Assembly: GCF_031877795.1 (NCBI RefSeq)
Contig: NC_133948.1
Span: 10,834,948-10,898,947 of the forward strand
Reading direction: 5' to 3'
Length of the DNA stretch: 64,000 bases
Source: Strix aluco
Taxonomy: Eukaryota > Chordata > Aves > Strigiformes > Strigidae
Part shown: one piece after another, positions 33,501 to 56,992 of the stretch
Numbering within the stretch: position 1 is the stretch's first letter
How the letters are laid out: the number at the start of each line of letters is the position of its first letter
Notes under the pieces: model-generated
Seen by the model: only the letters and a program-made list of their open reading frames with translations
Told to the model about the DNA's origin: nothing
The model's database searches: none
Program-made: the position numbers and the translations under genes

Positions 33501-36500
33501 GCACACGCGTTCTTCCCCAAGACACACCGGGAGGGAGACGTCCATTTCGACTATGACGAGACCTGGACGATTGGGAACAACCTGGGTACGGTATTGTTTC
33601 AAGGGGAGCTGTGGACGCTCCAGGATGCTTATCGGTGTGCTTGGAAATTATTCTGTTGTGGTGTGAACGGGGACCCTGTAAAGCTAAGAGGCAGCAATTA
33701 TTTTTGTGGTGTGCATTGTCATCTCCCACCACTTACCAGCCTACTGTTAGTATTTAGATCTTTTCTTGTCATCTTTTAGCCACAGCAAAGCCTGTGCCCA
33801 GCACCAGGACCATGGCTTCCTGGTGGGCTCCCCCTGTGTGGGGGGAGCAAGAGAGATGGCTCCTCTGCCCAGCCACATGCCCTGCCACTTGGGAAATTGC
33901 ACCCAGCATTGGCAGGAGCCATTAGAAATAAAGCAGGGAAAGGGTGAAGGAAAACTGGGGCTCAAGCACTGCGTGACACAGTTGTCTTCCAAAGGACAGC
34001 CTCAGCCCCAGTCCCTGCATGCACTGTTCACCATCTGCCCTCAGACAAGTCCATAAAGGGAAACTACCCAGGCTCCAGCTCTGTCCCCGTGGCCTGGGAA
34101 TGCTCTGACCATAAACAACGCCACATTGAGTCAAGACTCTTTTTTCTCCTTTTTTTTTTTTTTTTTTTTTCTTTTTGCTAATAATAGATCCAAGCTGGTA
34201 GCTGTCTGCTTGGGCACTTAGGGTGTCACAGTATCTCATGAGATACTGCAGTACCGCCTGGGACCATCTGGATCAGTGCCCAAAGCATCAGTTTCCACAA
34301 GACCCACCAAAATTAACCCAGGTCAGCCCCTCCTTCACTTTCTCAGTTTATCTACAGGGGCAAAGAAACAGTCACAAAGCCCAAGTTAAACCCTGCCTCT
34401 CTGGGGTTTCCTGAATGTTTTGCCCATGTTGATAGATATTCAGGGCCCAGATGGGGTCCCCCAAAGTCCACATCATTGTCAGTTGTACTCCAACTTGACT
34501 CTCTGCGGGGGGCACAGGACCACTCTATCTCTGACCCTGCTCATGCTGACCCAAAACAAAAACCACAGAGCACCAGACCTTTCTGCAGAAGCATTTCTGC
34601 TCCTGAGCGAAGGGTAGGCTCTGCTGTTTTCCACCCTCTGTTGGGGCTGCCTGTGTTGTTGAAGGATTCCCTACATTCTCCCACAAAGATGGTGTTGGAG
34701 TCAAACCAGAATCTGAAAATGGATGCCAGTTCCCATCAGAATCCAGCCTATTCCATGGCCCTTTTTTCCCCCCTACATCTTCCATAAATAAATGTTGTAA
34801 AAGCTCTTTGCAGCTAATTGCCATTTAATATGGTGAAAAGAGCTTTACGATATAAACATGATAAATCCTTGACTCAGCTGTCAGTGAGACTGGGAAATCC
34901 TTAGCCTCATTTTACAGACAGGAGAGCAGAAGTATGAGGAGGGCTAAGGTGTGCCCCGGGCTCACCCCAGAGCCGTGCGGGAAGCCGGACTCCATGTGAA
35001 GGACCTTTCGTGAGGGACAGAGTGATGCTCCCCAGCACAGCTCCTTCAGGCATGCTGTTGTTCACCTCCCCCAGAGAATCTGACAATAGCACAGCTGATC
35101 TGCCAACACTGGAAAGCATCAAGTGAGGAGGCTGCCAAGCTAAACAGAAGTGTCTGAAAGTTTGTAATAAATCACTGACATAGAAATCCCACTTTCTCAG
35201 CTGACCTAGATGTGTTGATTTAATTGGGTCAGTGCTGTGCAAATTCATTGCTTCAATGTAGAGCTGACCAGTGGAGGAAGACAGGGGCTCACCTTCCCCT
35301 CCGCCCTTCCCAGGCGTTCCCCCCAGCTGCATCCCCCCTGTCCCGTCCCAGTGCTGAGAGGTGACCTGCTCCCCTGGAGCCAGCAGGGAAATCCTGCTTG
35401 GAGCAGCGAGGCTGGCTGACTCACACCCCTGCCTTTCTCATCACTTGGGCTGCAGCTCAGAGGATTTCTGGCTGAAGGCGAGTGAATGAATACGCTGGGA
35501 CTTGTCAACAAACAGCCCTGCTCACAGGCTTTGCTGCTTAATGTGCCCCTCTTCCAGCTTTCACTGAAATCTATCAACTTCAAAAAGAATCCATTGGAAA
35601 CTAAACAACACCTGCCAAATGGCACACTTTTGCATAATGAAATCCAGATTCCCCCCCGCCCTTTTCTAGATGCTCCAAGGTCATGTATTCCTAAAACATG
35701 ATCTCCTATAAATCCATTTGAGTCTGGTGAAGAAGGCCCAGGCCTTGACACTGGATAATTTTTTATGGATTTATTTCTAAATGTCACCTTCTTGACACAG
35801 TCTACACACAAGCAGTAAATGAGCTCCCTCTGCTGTCTGTGTGACAACAGCCATTAGCAGTTTTAATGCCAGAGTGTTCCCTTGCTGATGCTGGTACCAT
35901 GGATGTGAACTAAATGGGACCTGATACGCTACAGCTGTAGCCAACAACTGCTGCAAGGCTGGGTGGACAGAAACCAACCTTACCACCCCACCACCTACGT
36001 CTATTGGCCAGACTTCCTTCTCCGTGCAAATTTCTCCCTTCCAAAAGTGCATGGAAAACCCTTTTCTTTCTGGTAGCCGATGAGGTGCAGGAGCCCCTGG
36101 TGACAGAATTACAAATTACCAACATGCTCAGGCTAATACCTGAGTGTATGAATTCGCTCACAGTGCTCCTGAACCAATGGATCCCTTAATTATGCCCTTT
36201 GACTCTTTAAAAAAACATGGTGTAGAGCTACACAGGAAAAGTCTGGGAACAACCTGCAAGCACTGTAGTGGAGGTAGATTTCTCTTTCCTCGTGTTAGAC
36301 TCCTGCAACATACCTCAGTGCTTTGTCAGTGGCTGGTAACTGGTAGAGTGAGGAGGCAGACGTCCTCTCTGCAGGCACAGCTTGCCCGTTGCATGCAAGC
36401 AGGTAAAAGCATCTCCCATCTCCTCCCTTTGCAGGCACTGACCTCCTGCAAGTGGCTGCTCATGAGTTCGGCCACGTCCTGGGCCTGCAGCACACGGCTG

Positions 36501-39500
36501 TCTCCAAGTCACTGATGTCTCCTTTCTACATCTTCCGCTACCCGCTAAGCCTGAGTGAGGATGACAAGCAAGGTATCCAGTACCTCTACGGGAAACCCAA
36601 ACTGGATCCCGACCCAACCCCACCTCAGCCAGCAGAGCTGCCCCAGCCAGACCTCGAAACAAATGAGATCACCAACGTGGAGGTGAGTGAACAGCTTGTC
36701 CGTGTCATCCTCTAACGCCACGGCTGGGACTGCCCTCACCGGGAGGCCAGCAGCGGGCTTACAGGTGGTTTGGTGTCTGGTGCTGCTGAGCCCAGGTCCG
36801 GACGCCACGGCTGGCACTGCCAGCGAGCCCGGGATGCGCGGGGAGGGGATCTTTGGGCAGCATGTGCCCACCCACAACTGGCTGAAAGCAGGACAGTTGC
36901 CTGGACACAGGGACTTGCCGTCCGTTGAACCCAGCCTGGGCGAGGGGGTTCCCACGAGTCCAAGCTCCTGACCAGCCGTGCTTTGGCAGTCTGTGCAGCC
37001 CGACGCCTGCGACACAGCCTTCGACGCCGCGTCCACCATCCGAGGGGAGCTGTTCTTCTTCAAGTCCCGCTATGTGTGGCGGCTCCGAGCTGGAAAGCTG
37101 CAGGACGGCTACCCAGCTCTGGCTTCCCGCCACTGGCAGGGGATCCCCAGCTCTGTCGATGCCACCTTTGAAGACCCTCTGGGCAATATCTGGTTTTTCC
37201 AAGGTAAGAGCTGGACTGGGATCAGACGGCTCGGAAATGCATCTCCTTTACTTAGGGGTATTCAGGACCCAACAAGTTCCTGGGAGGATAAACCTTCTGG
37301 GCATCCTCAGTGATCCAGCAACCCTTGTTATTTGTTTGCTTCTCTGTTCAGTTGAAACTTTTTAGCAGATACTGAGGAGGAAGAGAGAAGGAGGAGTCAC
37401 CTTTAGTTTAGACACAGCCACAATATCCCATTCTCCTCCTCTGGAACATAAACATTTGTTTTGAGTCTCTGCCCTGGCAATGCTGCTGGCAGAGGAGGAG
37501 GAAGGAAACACTTGCTCCATCTCCTGAGCTGTACCAGAAGAGAGCCCCAGGCAGCTTCACCAGTTGTGAAACTCCTGCGCCTGTGCCCCCAAGGCCCTGC
37601 TCAGGGGATGGACAGCATCTTCTCTGCTCCTCAGAGACCTGGGTGTGGAGCTTCCATAGTACCCCCGGACTGAATGAGCCTGCAGGGAGCCTGTATGCAG
37701 AGCCAGGCAACCTCCAGCCACCACAGGGATTAAAAACCAATCACCCATGGCAAGGACAAACCTCCTCCTGGCCAGCTCTGGAGTTCAAGGCCAGCAACAA
37801 ACCCCATTTCAGCTTCACTGTATTCTTTAATGCTCTTTCCAAGTGTAAATTTAATAGCAGAGATGCCGAATGACAGAGGCACCCAGCTGCCCTGGGTGCA
37901 CACGCCCCGTCTGCACACCATGAGACCGTGTACCAGAAAGCACCCCGCGTGGCTCTGCAGGCAGGGTTCCTGCATGAACAGATTACTTAGCACCTGACCT
38001 GCACACAAGGACTTACAGTGCTAAAATTGGCAGGCTCCTACCATGAGTTAAAATGAGATAAGGGAAAGGTATTACATGCCGTCGGCTAATTACAGAGATT
38101 CCCATTTTAATCTAATCTGGAAATATGCTTCCAGTCTCTATTTCAGCTTGGCAACTTTTTCCTGGTTTCTGTAGCTTGCTCCTATACAGCCACATGCCCC
38201 TTTATGCCCGTGCATGCCCACATATGTTCTCCTCCAAGCGCTGAGTTTGCAGGGTAGAGGCTGGTCCCTCCAGCCAAGTCTTTTATCATAACTTCCACAA
38301 ATAGAGAAAAGACAGCTGCTAAAATGGTCCTCCTCGTCCCACCACTGACACCCTCGGGTTGGACCAAGGTGGGAAGTCAACTCCTTGCACTGATGGCACT
38401 TTGGGTACCCGTCAGTGACAGTGTCCATGACACTGGTGGGGGTTTTTCCTCTCAGGCACAGCTTTCCCTGGGAGTTCTGCCAAGGCACCAGTTGCACAGT
38501 TTGCTGCCAAATTATCAGACACCAAAGAGCTTCTGACCCCTTGTCTCCCTTTTCTGTCTCCTCGCCAGATTCTCAGTACTGGATTTATGATGGCGAGAGA
38601 CGGGTATCTGGTCCCACGCCACTTGTGGAGCTGGGCCTCCCTCCATCCCCCGTGCAGGCAGCTCTGGTGTGGGGGGCTGAGAAGAACAAGATCTACATCT
38701 TCAGTGGCGGCAACTACTGGCGCTTCAACCCTCACACGCGCCAGGTGGACAACATCTACCCCCGGACCATGGCCGACTGGCGCGGCGTCCCTCAGGAGAT
38801 TGACGCGGCCTTTCAGGATGAGTTTGGTCAGTGCAGCAGGGCCATGGCCGGCTCTGGGGTGGGCACTCGGGCTGACAGCACTGCCCAGCGGGAAGAACTG
38901 GGCAGATTTAGACTTTTGGTAGTAGTGGATACTTCCCAGACACAGCATATGCCATAGTGTAGAGAGAGGGGCAGCTTCCTCCATTGGGTAGGGAACTGAG
39001 GCTTCTCCCATAAAAGTGAGAAGTTTTATCATTATTAATTGCAACAATCAACAGTTAAGTGTCTGATAGAGAGAATTCAAACTTCTGACCAAGAAATTGT
39101 CACACAGTCCTACCCAGCTCTTACTGCTCCCAACAAAGAAAGTGATGAGAAGACAGCAGAAACGCTGCCCACACTTCAGCCTAGGCAGCTGTCCTGAATG
39201 AACAGGCTGCTTTTGGTATTGCCTAGTCCTCCCAGATGTGCCCCATGCTGAAGACAGTATGGCAGTGCCACAGAAACACCAGGGACAGCCAGGGTGCTTG
39301 GCATGACAGGTGTCATGACTGCCTCTCTCCTCCTAGGGGATGCGGTGGAATGGCTCCCCACTGCTTCCAGAGCCTAAATCCCAGGGCAGCTTCCCCACAG
39401 TAACAGATGCTCTGCAGCAGGTCTTCACAAGCTCCTTGTGATAGGCCCTGTTCAGGTCCTAGACGTTCTCTGCCCTCTCGGGACCGGGTCACTACATGGG

Positions 39501-39886
39501 TACAGCATATTTAAAACACCAGAAATATAAAATCCATCCTATTTACTCTCCCATCAGAATTAAAACAGTGTAAAAGAACAGTGTAAGCCAAAAGTCTCAG
39601 TTCAAGTGAGATGAATCTAGCAGCATCTCCTGCCTCTTCCAGGCTCTCTTTTGGTACTGCACATGCTCCTATGTCAGCTAGACAAAATGCTAGGAAAGAG
39701 CTCTGAGCCACATGAACCCTCTCTTTTGTAACCCTTCCTCTCTCGCCCACAGGTTTTGCCTATTTCCTGAGAGGCCGAGATTACTGGAAGTTCGATCCAG
39801 TCCAGGTGAAAGTGCTGGAGGGCTACCCACGCCAGATCAGCCAGGACTTCTTCAGCTGTACACCTTCCTCCAACTCCTTCAGATGA
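21581..39886 (+). CDS. MMP11: MMP11, stromelysin-3 matrix metalloproteinase (eight coding exons)
   Basis: Exons are 21581-21670, 30812-31062, 32254-32397, 33452-33585, 36435-36682, 36990-37203, 38569-38826 and 39753-39886. All phases agree, giving 490 residues (human 488). Residues 1-25 are a signal peptide. The propeptide carries the cysteine switch PRCGVPD (Cys78), followed by the furin site RNRQKR at 93-98, diagnostic of MMP11 and of secretion in already activated form. The catalytic domain starts at Phe99. The zinc site [11 protein letters not shown] spans 216-226 with the Met-turn at Met234. A Pro-rich hinge (about 255-290) leads to a four-bladed hemopexin domain closed by Cys296 and Cys482. 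MMP11 acts outside the cell in tissue remodelling, and in mammals cleaves serpins and collagen VI more readily than fibrillar matrix. An in-frame upstream ATG at 21554 would add nine residues. Intron 1 is 9.1 kb. No key residue is missing. Confidence 0.96.
21671..30811 (+). other. MMP11 intron 1 (9.1 kb), no embedded gene seen
   Basis: The intron begins with GTGAGT and ends with a pyrimidine-rich tract and TTTTAG. The first 600 bp are CpG island. An AT-rich block at about 22330-22500 contrasts sharply with its GC-rich surroundings. Further in I find only short open frames, none resembling a known protein. A short CA repeat lies near 22089-22101. Confidence 0.6.
33206..33267 (+). repeat. Two tandem copies of a 31-bp unit in MMP11 intron 3
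   Basis: A unit starting TGTGAC and containing CTCTGCTTCCTCAG occurs at 33206-33236 and again at 33237-33267 with a few differences. Each copy ends in a pyrimidine tract plus AG, resembling a 3' splice site, about 200 bp before the true acceptor of exon 4 at 33452. Confidence 0.7.
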
Positions 39887-41000
39887 GGGGGATGCCTGTG
39901 TGCTCCATGCTCCCCTTTCATCACCCATACCTCCAGCAGCCACACAGAGGGTCCCCTCTGCCATTCCTGGCTTCCTTCCAGGCTCAGCATCTGACACCAC
40001 AGGTGTCTGTCATGACAAGTGACAAAGTTTGCTCCTCTCCAGTTCCAGCAGCCCCAGCTTCAGTTGCTATCAATGTAAAATCATCTGCCATGTTCTTTGC
40101 AAGCAAGAGCAGCCACTAAACCCTTCATATGGCCACGCTCTTCTAGCAATAGCATCCCAAAAGCCATCAAGCCAGCCTGGAGTGGGATCACACTCTCCTA
40201 ATTAACCTGGACCCCATCACATAGAACTGATCTGCATTTCCTGTGTTTACATAGCTCACAACAGCAGCCCTTCGTTTCTCCAGAGGCTGGCCTGGGAGGA
40301 AGGCTTCCTCTGAGCCACCTCCCTCAGCCTCAGCCAGGGCCTGGGAAGGACGCTGACTGTGAAGGAATGCAGATGTGCAGCTGCTGCCAGGACACCTCAC
40401 CAGGGCTGCAGTGGTGACTGCCAGGACCCTGCCACAGCCCTACACCCGATTTCATGTTGTATCACTAGTATGCGTTAGGATTTTATACTGATTTGTATAT
40501 AGACAAGGGGCCTCCTTCTTTCCACGGTGCTGGGTGCCAGTGCTGGACACTGCCCCGTCGCTCCCTGTGCTCGGACCGAGCTAGGTTCCCCATCCTGGGT
40601 TGCTCATGACTGCACTGATCGGTTTTGTACCACTGTTCCTAGGCCGCCTGGACGCCAGGCTGGGGGCTGACACCGTACAGCCCCACTCCAGCTCTTTGCA
40701 CACCCCTGGTTGCTACATATCCTTATGCCAAAAAAACCAAAGGGGCAGCAGCCGGTTTCCTCCCTTTTCACCTTTCAACCCACCCGTGCCCTTCGCTGTT
40801 CCCCTCCCCGGGTGACCGGCTGGAGACACCGCAGCGAACGGGCCGGCCCAGGGGGTGACACATCCCCCCCGCCCCGAGGGTCTCGGTGCCGGCCCCTCAT
40901 GAGCGCACCCGTAAATGTTTGTAGAGCGTGTACAGCCCCCTTCTCCGTACCTACCCGCGTGCGCGAGTACCGTCTGTGTATTTATGTACCGCCCCGCACC

Positions 41001-41006
41001 AATAAA
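41001..41006 (+). terminator. MMP11 poly(A) signal
   Basis: A canonical AATAAA lies 1,115 nt beyond the MMP11 stop codon at 39884-39886. Cleavage would be expected near 41015-41030. The following sequence is short, GC-rich and only weakly U/GU-rich. The whole 3' UTR is one last-exon tail with no other AATAAA noticed. Confidence 0.75.
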
Positions 41007-41021
41007 CCGCCTCTTTTCTAA

Positions 41022-53541
<12,520 letters not shown>

Positions 53542-53857
53542 TCTTCCTGTTGTGACACTGGTGCTCTTCCTACAGACTTTATCCCTACTCCTCTCCCCAC
53601 ATGGATCTAGGATTGGCAGGGGTCTTTCTGTCCCTGAAGGGGACACACATCCCACTTGCCAAGAGTTCCCAGTACTGCTGACTTCTGCCCCCATCCCTTC
53701 CACCTAAATGCCACGTAGCAAGAACGCTGCGCTAGCATGTGATCTAGCCAAGACCTGTGGCAGCTGTTGGAGCCCTTATATACCTGTGTGTGGACAGTGT
53801 AAAGATTTTTTTTTTTTTTTGTATAGGTGCAACATGCACTATTAGGACAACTTTTTA

Positions 53858-53863
53858 AATAAA
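53858..53863 (+). terminator. SMARCB1 poly(A) signal
   Basis: AATAAA lies 317 nt beyond the TAA stop. A GU-rich stretch at about 53925-53945 is a suitable downstream element. A T run of about 15 bases in the 3' UTR (53806-53820) precedes it. Confidence 0.8.
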
Positions 53864-53889
53864 AGGAATGCATACTACTTAGGTTGAGT

Positions 53890-56180
53890 TCAGTAAGTTT
53901 GAATGAATACTGTATCATCTCACTATGTTTTGTGGTATTCTGGTGACTGAATAGTCCTGGGGCCTGGTATTAATGTTTTTGGGTATAATGCTGAACACTC
54001 ACATGCAGTGAGTCTCCCTGAAGCATGGTGGAAACTGAATGCTTTCCTTCAACAGATAAAACAGCCCAAACTCTTTTGCTGCAAGAGAAAGTGAGAATTA
54101 AAACTAGAAGAAGAAAATGACTCTGTAAAGGACCAGTCTGTTCCCACACTTGGTGCAGTCTGTAATGAACTCAGGGAGGTGTTTGGCTGATGCCTTGACA
54201 AGCATAGAACAGTTTAACTGAAATCATAAACTTAACATTCCTGTCTGTCAGCTGTCAACCTGCTGCATGCTGAACCCTTTTTTCTGTGAAGATTGCATCT
54301 GGAAAACAACAGCATCTCTGAACTGGTACAAAAGTTGAAGCCTGCAATCACCGAGACTGCAGCTTTGCTTCAGCAGGGGCCTTTGCTGTGGTCATTGTCA
54401 GCACCCACAGCTGGCAGGTACAGTGCACCCAAAGTAAAGTGGGTGTCTTAAATACCCTTAGCACTGCAGTGTCAGGATTTTGCAACCCTAGAAACAACCT
54501 GTCTTTCCCTGAGGAGTTTAAAAACAGAAAATCCATTGAAGTGAGATTAAAAAAAAAAAAAAAATCAAGCTTGCTTAAAAACCTAATTACAATCTACCTT
54601 GCTGTTGAGGTACACCAGCTCTTTGATAGAGTTCTGACCATTCACTGCCAGAACTGATGAGTGTTGCAAGCAGGGCAGATTTTGCTGGCAGCCTGACAGT
54701 ATGTTCAGGCCTTTATGATAAAGCCAATAGGTTTTATGGTCCTTGCTGATCCACCCACACTGCTAGCACAGTCAAAAAAACACTTTCCAGCCTTAATTTA
54801 TCATGTTTAGACTTGAGTAATAACAGAGCCAGTTCTGATTCCTGGGTGGGAGGGAACTTTTTCCAGATGTTTGTCTGTAGAAACCAAAAACTTGCAATTT
54901 AGCAACAATATTATTAGTGTCTTATCTGAGGCTCCTGTGACAGAGTGGTACTCTATCCATTATTCCTTATTAGAGAGGTTGAAGGGTTATTTTGGCAAGC
55001 AAGACAAAACCTGGGATTCCTGCTGCATCTTAGCCTCCCATGCAGAACACAGATTTTGCCTAATGAACATAAAAACTCCCAACTCTTCCTGAGAACACTT
55101 CAGCCTCTCTTTGTTATGATCAGGTACTTCTGCAAGCAGCTTCTCCACAGAATTCAACCAAAACAAGCACGGAACTGCTGTAGCCTTGAACTAGCATCTG
55201 TGGTGCAATTTTTGAATTGCTGTGAAGCTTGTGTTTACCTAATCCCAAAGTTCACAACAAGGTATGGGCACGCAAAGACTGCAGGCTCTGTAGCAGGTTT
55301 ACAAGCACCTCCCTCTGCTTCTCAAGCCCCAGAGAGGCTGTAGGAATTGTCCCTCCAGGCAGCCAGGAGCAAGGTAGGACAGTCCAGGGGGGCAAGTCCC
55401 AGAAAGACTTCAGCCAGCTTTCTCCATACTACTAGGGAACAGCTGGGAGCAACTTCCTTGCTCTATAATCACAACTCCTTGGCTTAATCTAGTATTCCAG
55501 CTAAAGTGTAGCTCAGCTTTTGCAGTTCAAAGTCACATTTCAGAAGCAATTTAAAACAGAATGTCTGCAGCCTTTAAAGACAAACTCCCAGGGACACCAG
55601 CATCTGTGTTACTGGGTCATGAGCAAAGTGTTTAGCCAAGTACCTGTTGGGTCTGAGGCTGCCTAGCCCTTGGTACCACTGTGTCTTCTAGAACAAGATT
55701 ACCATCTGTACAGGTCTTTCATCCTCTTCCTAGAGGGAAACATAAGTGTAGCAAAATAGCTTGTTCAAATTAAGTCTGTTTTTTTCATAAAAAGGGTGTT
55801 TTCATGGGAAGGAAGCCCACAAGGGAGGTGGGAGTGGGGGCTGTGGTTCAATCTTCCTTTGCCACAAGGCTTCTGTATCATTCTTAATTGGATGCTGGTT
55901 ACTCACATTTCTCTTAGTAGTTTTAGTGGTGGTTTGCAAGCTTGTCTAGCTGAGCAGACAGCAACATTACCAAAGAGCTCTCTTAAGACACAGTGTTTGC
56001 AAATTTACTCCAAAGGCTTTGGGGTCTGATATAAGCACAGGTGTGTACTGCATTTAGCAGGAATGACTAAATCCATTTAGTACAGCTGCTCATGGCAGGG
56101 TCTAGCTTGTTTAGTTTTCCCCTAAAATTCAGATGTTTAAGTTTTAGAACTAAAAAATTTAGCAAGAGTGGATTTACACT
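53890..56180. other. Intergenic region between convergent SMARCB1 and DERL3
   Basis: No coding sequence is recognised in these 2.3 kb. The sequence is AT-richer than the rest of the window and contains an A run at about 54549-54564. It separates the 3' ends of two convergent genes. Confidence 0.55.
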
Positions 56181-56192
56181 GTGTAGACAGCC

Positions 56193-56198
56193 TTTATT
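56193..56198 (-). terminator. Candidate DERL3 poly(A) signal
   Basis: TTTATT on the plus strand reads AATAAA on the minus strand, about 800 nt beyond the DERL3 stop. A nearer ATTAAA variant lies about 500 nt beyond the stop, near 56492-56497. Which one is used cannot be told from sequence. Confidence 0.45.
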
Positions 56199-56992
56199 AC
56201 TAGGGTCAAGTGCTACTTCCAGTCACTGCCTGGATCAAGCAGCCAGCTCTGTCCCCTGTCCTTTCCCAGGCACCCCTTTCTTCAACTAGACACCCCCCAC
56301 ACCCCTCCTCATGCTTTGCAGTCCTGCTGACAGAGGAGGGGAAGACATCTTCCAGCTAGCCTGAACTTTGCTTTGCCCATCAAAAAAAAGAGCCCAAGCA
56401 AGCAGCCTGGCAGTTCTGAGCAAAGTCCTGATGAGTACTGGTGAACTGCTGCATCTGCCCCAGCAGAAACGGACGCACAACTGAAAAATAAAGACTTTAA
56501 TGTAAAGACTCTCTGGAAACAACAACCAAAAAAGGAGTGGGAGACTTAGAGGAAAGGGAGAGGCTGAGCTGAATTCTACCATGGTAGAGTAGGGAGTACT
56601 ACTTCACCGAAAGCCCACAAAGAGGTCTCACAACAGTGAGAGCCAGGAGCACTAGTCTTTGTACAGAGGGCAAGAGTGACCTGGCACACAGCAAGTCATT
56701 AACACGAAGAGAAGGAGTAACTGGTTTAACACCCCATTTGATACTTATTCCCCAGTGGGTAACTGAGGAGCCATCACAACTTCCAGTCCCTGTCCCTAGA
56801 ACACCATTCAGCAGTTCTTAAGTGCAAAGCTCTGTGGAACCACCTGGTACAAGGGGAAGATGGGTTACCCATACAAACAGTGAAACATTACACATCGGAA
56901 TGGCAACTGGCATTATTCCAGTCAGATCTCTGGGCCACAGCGTACGTCCAGCCGGAAGAGAGGAATCTGGCCACATGGAGAAGTCCCCTGTG

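Noticed and set aside
34147-34171. Long T run in MMP11 intron 4, also T runs near 31739 and 52808
   Set aside because: No SINE or processed-gene body or flanking target duplication was seen next to them. They are treated as simple sequence, and the run near 52808 lies inside SMARCB1 intron 8.
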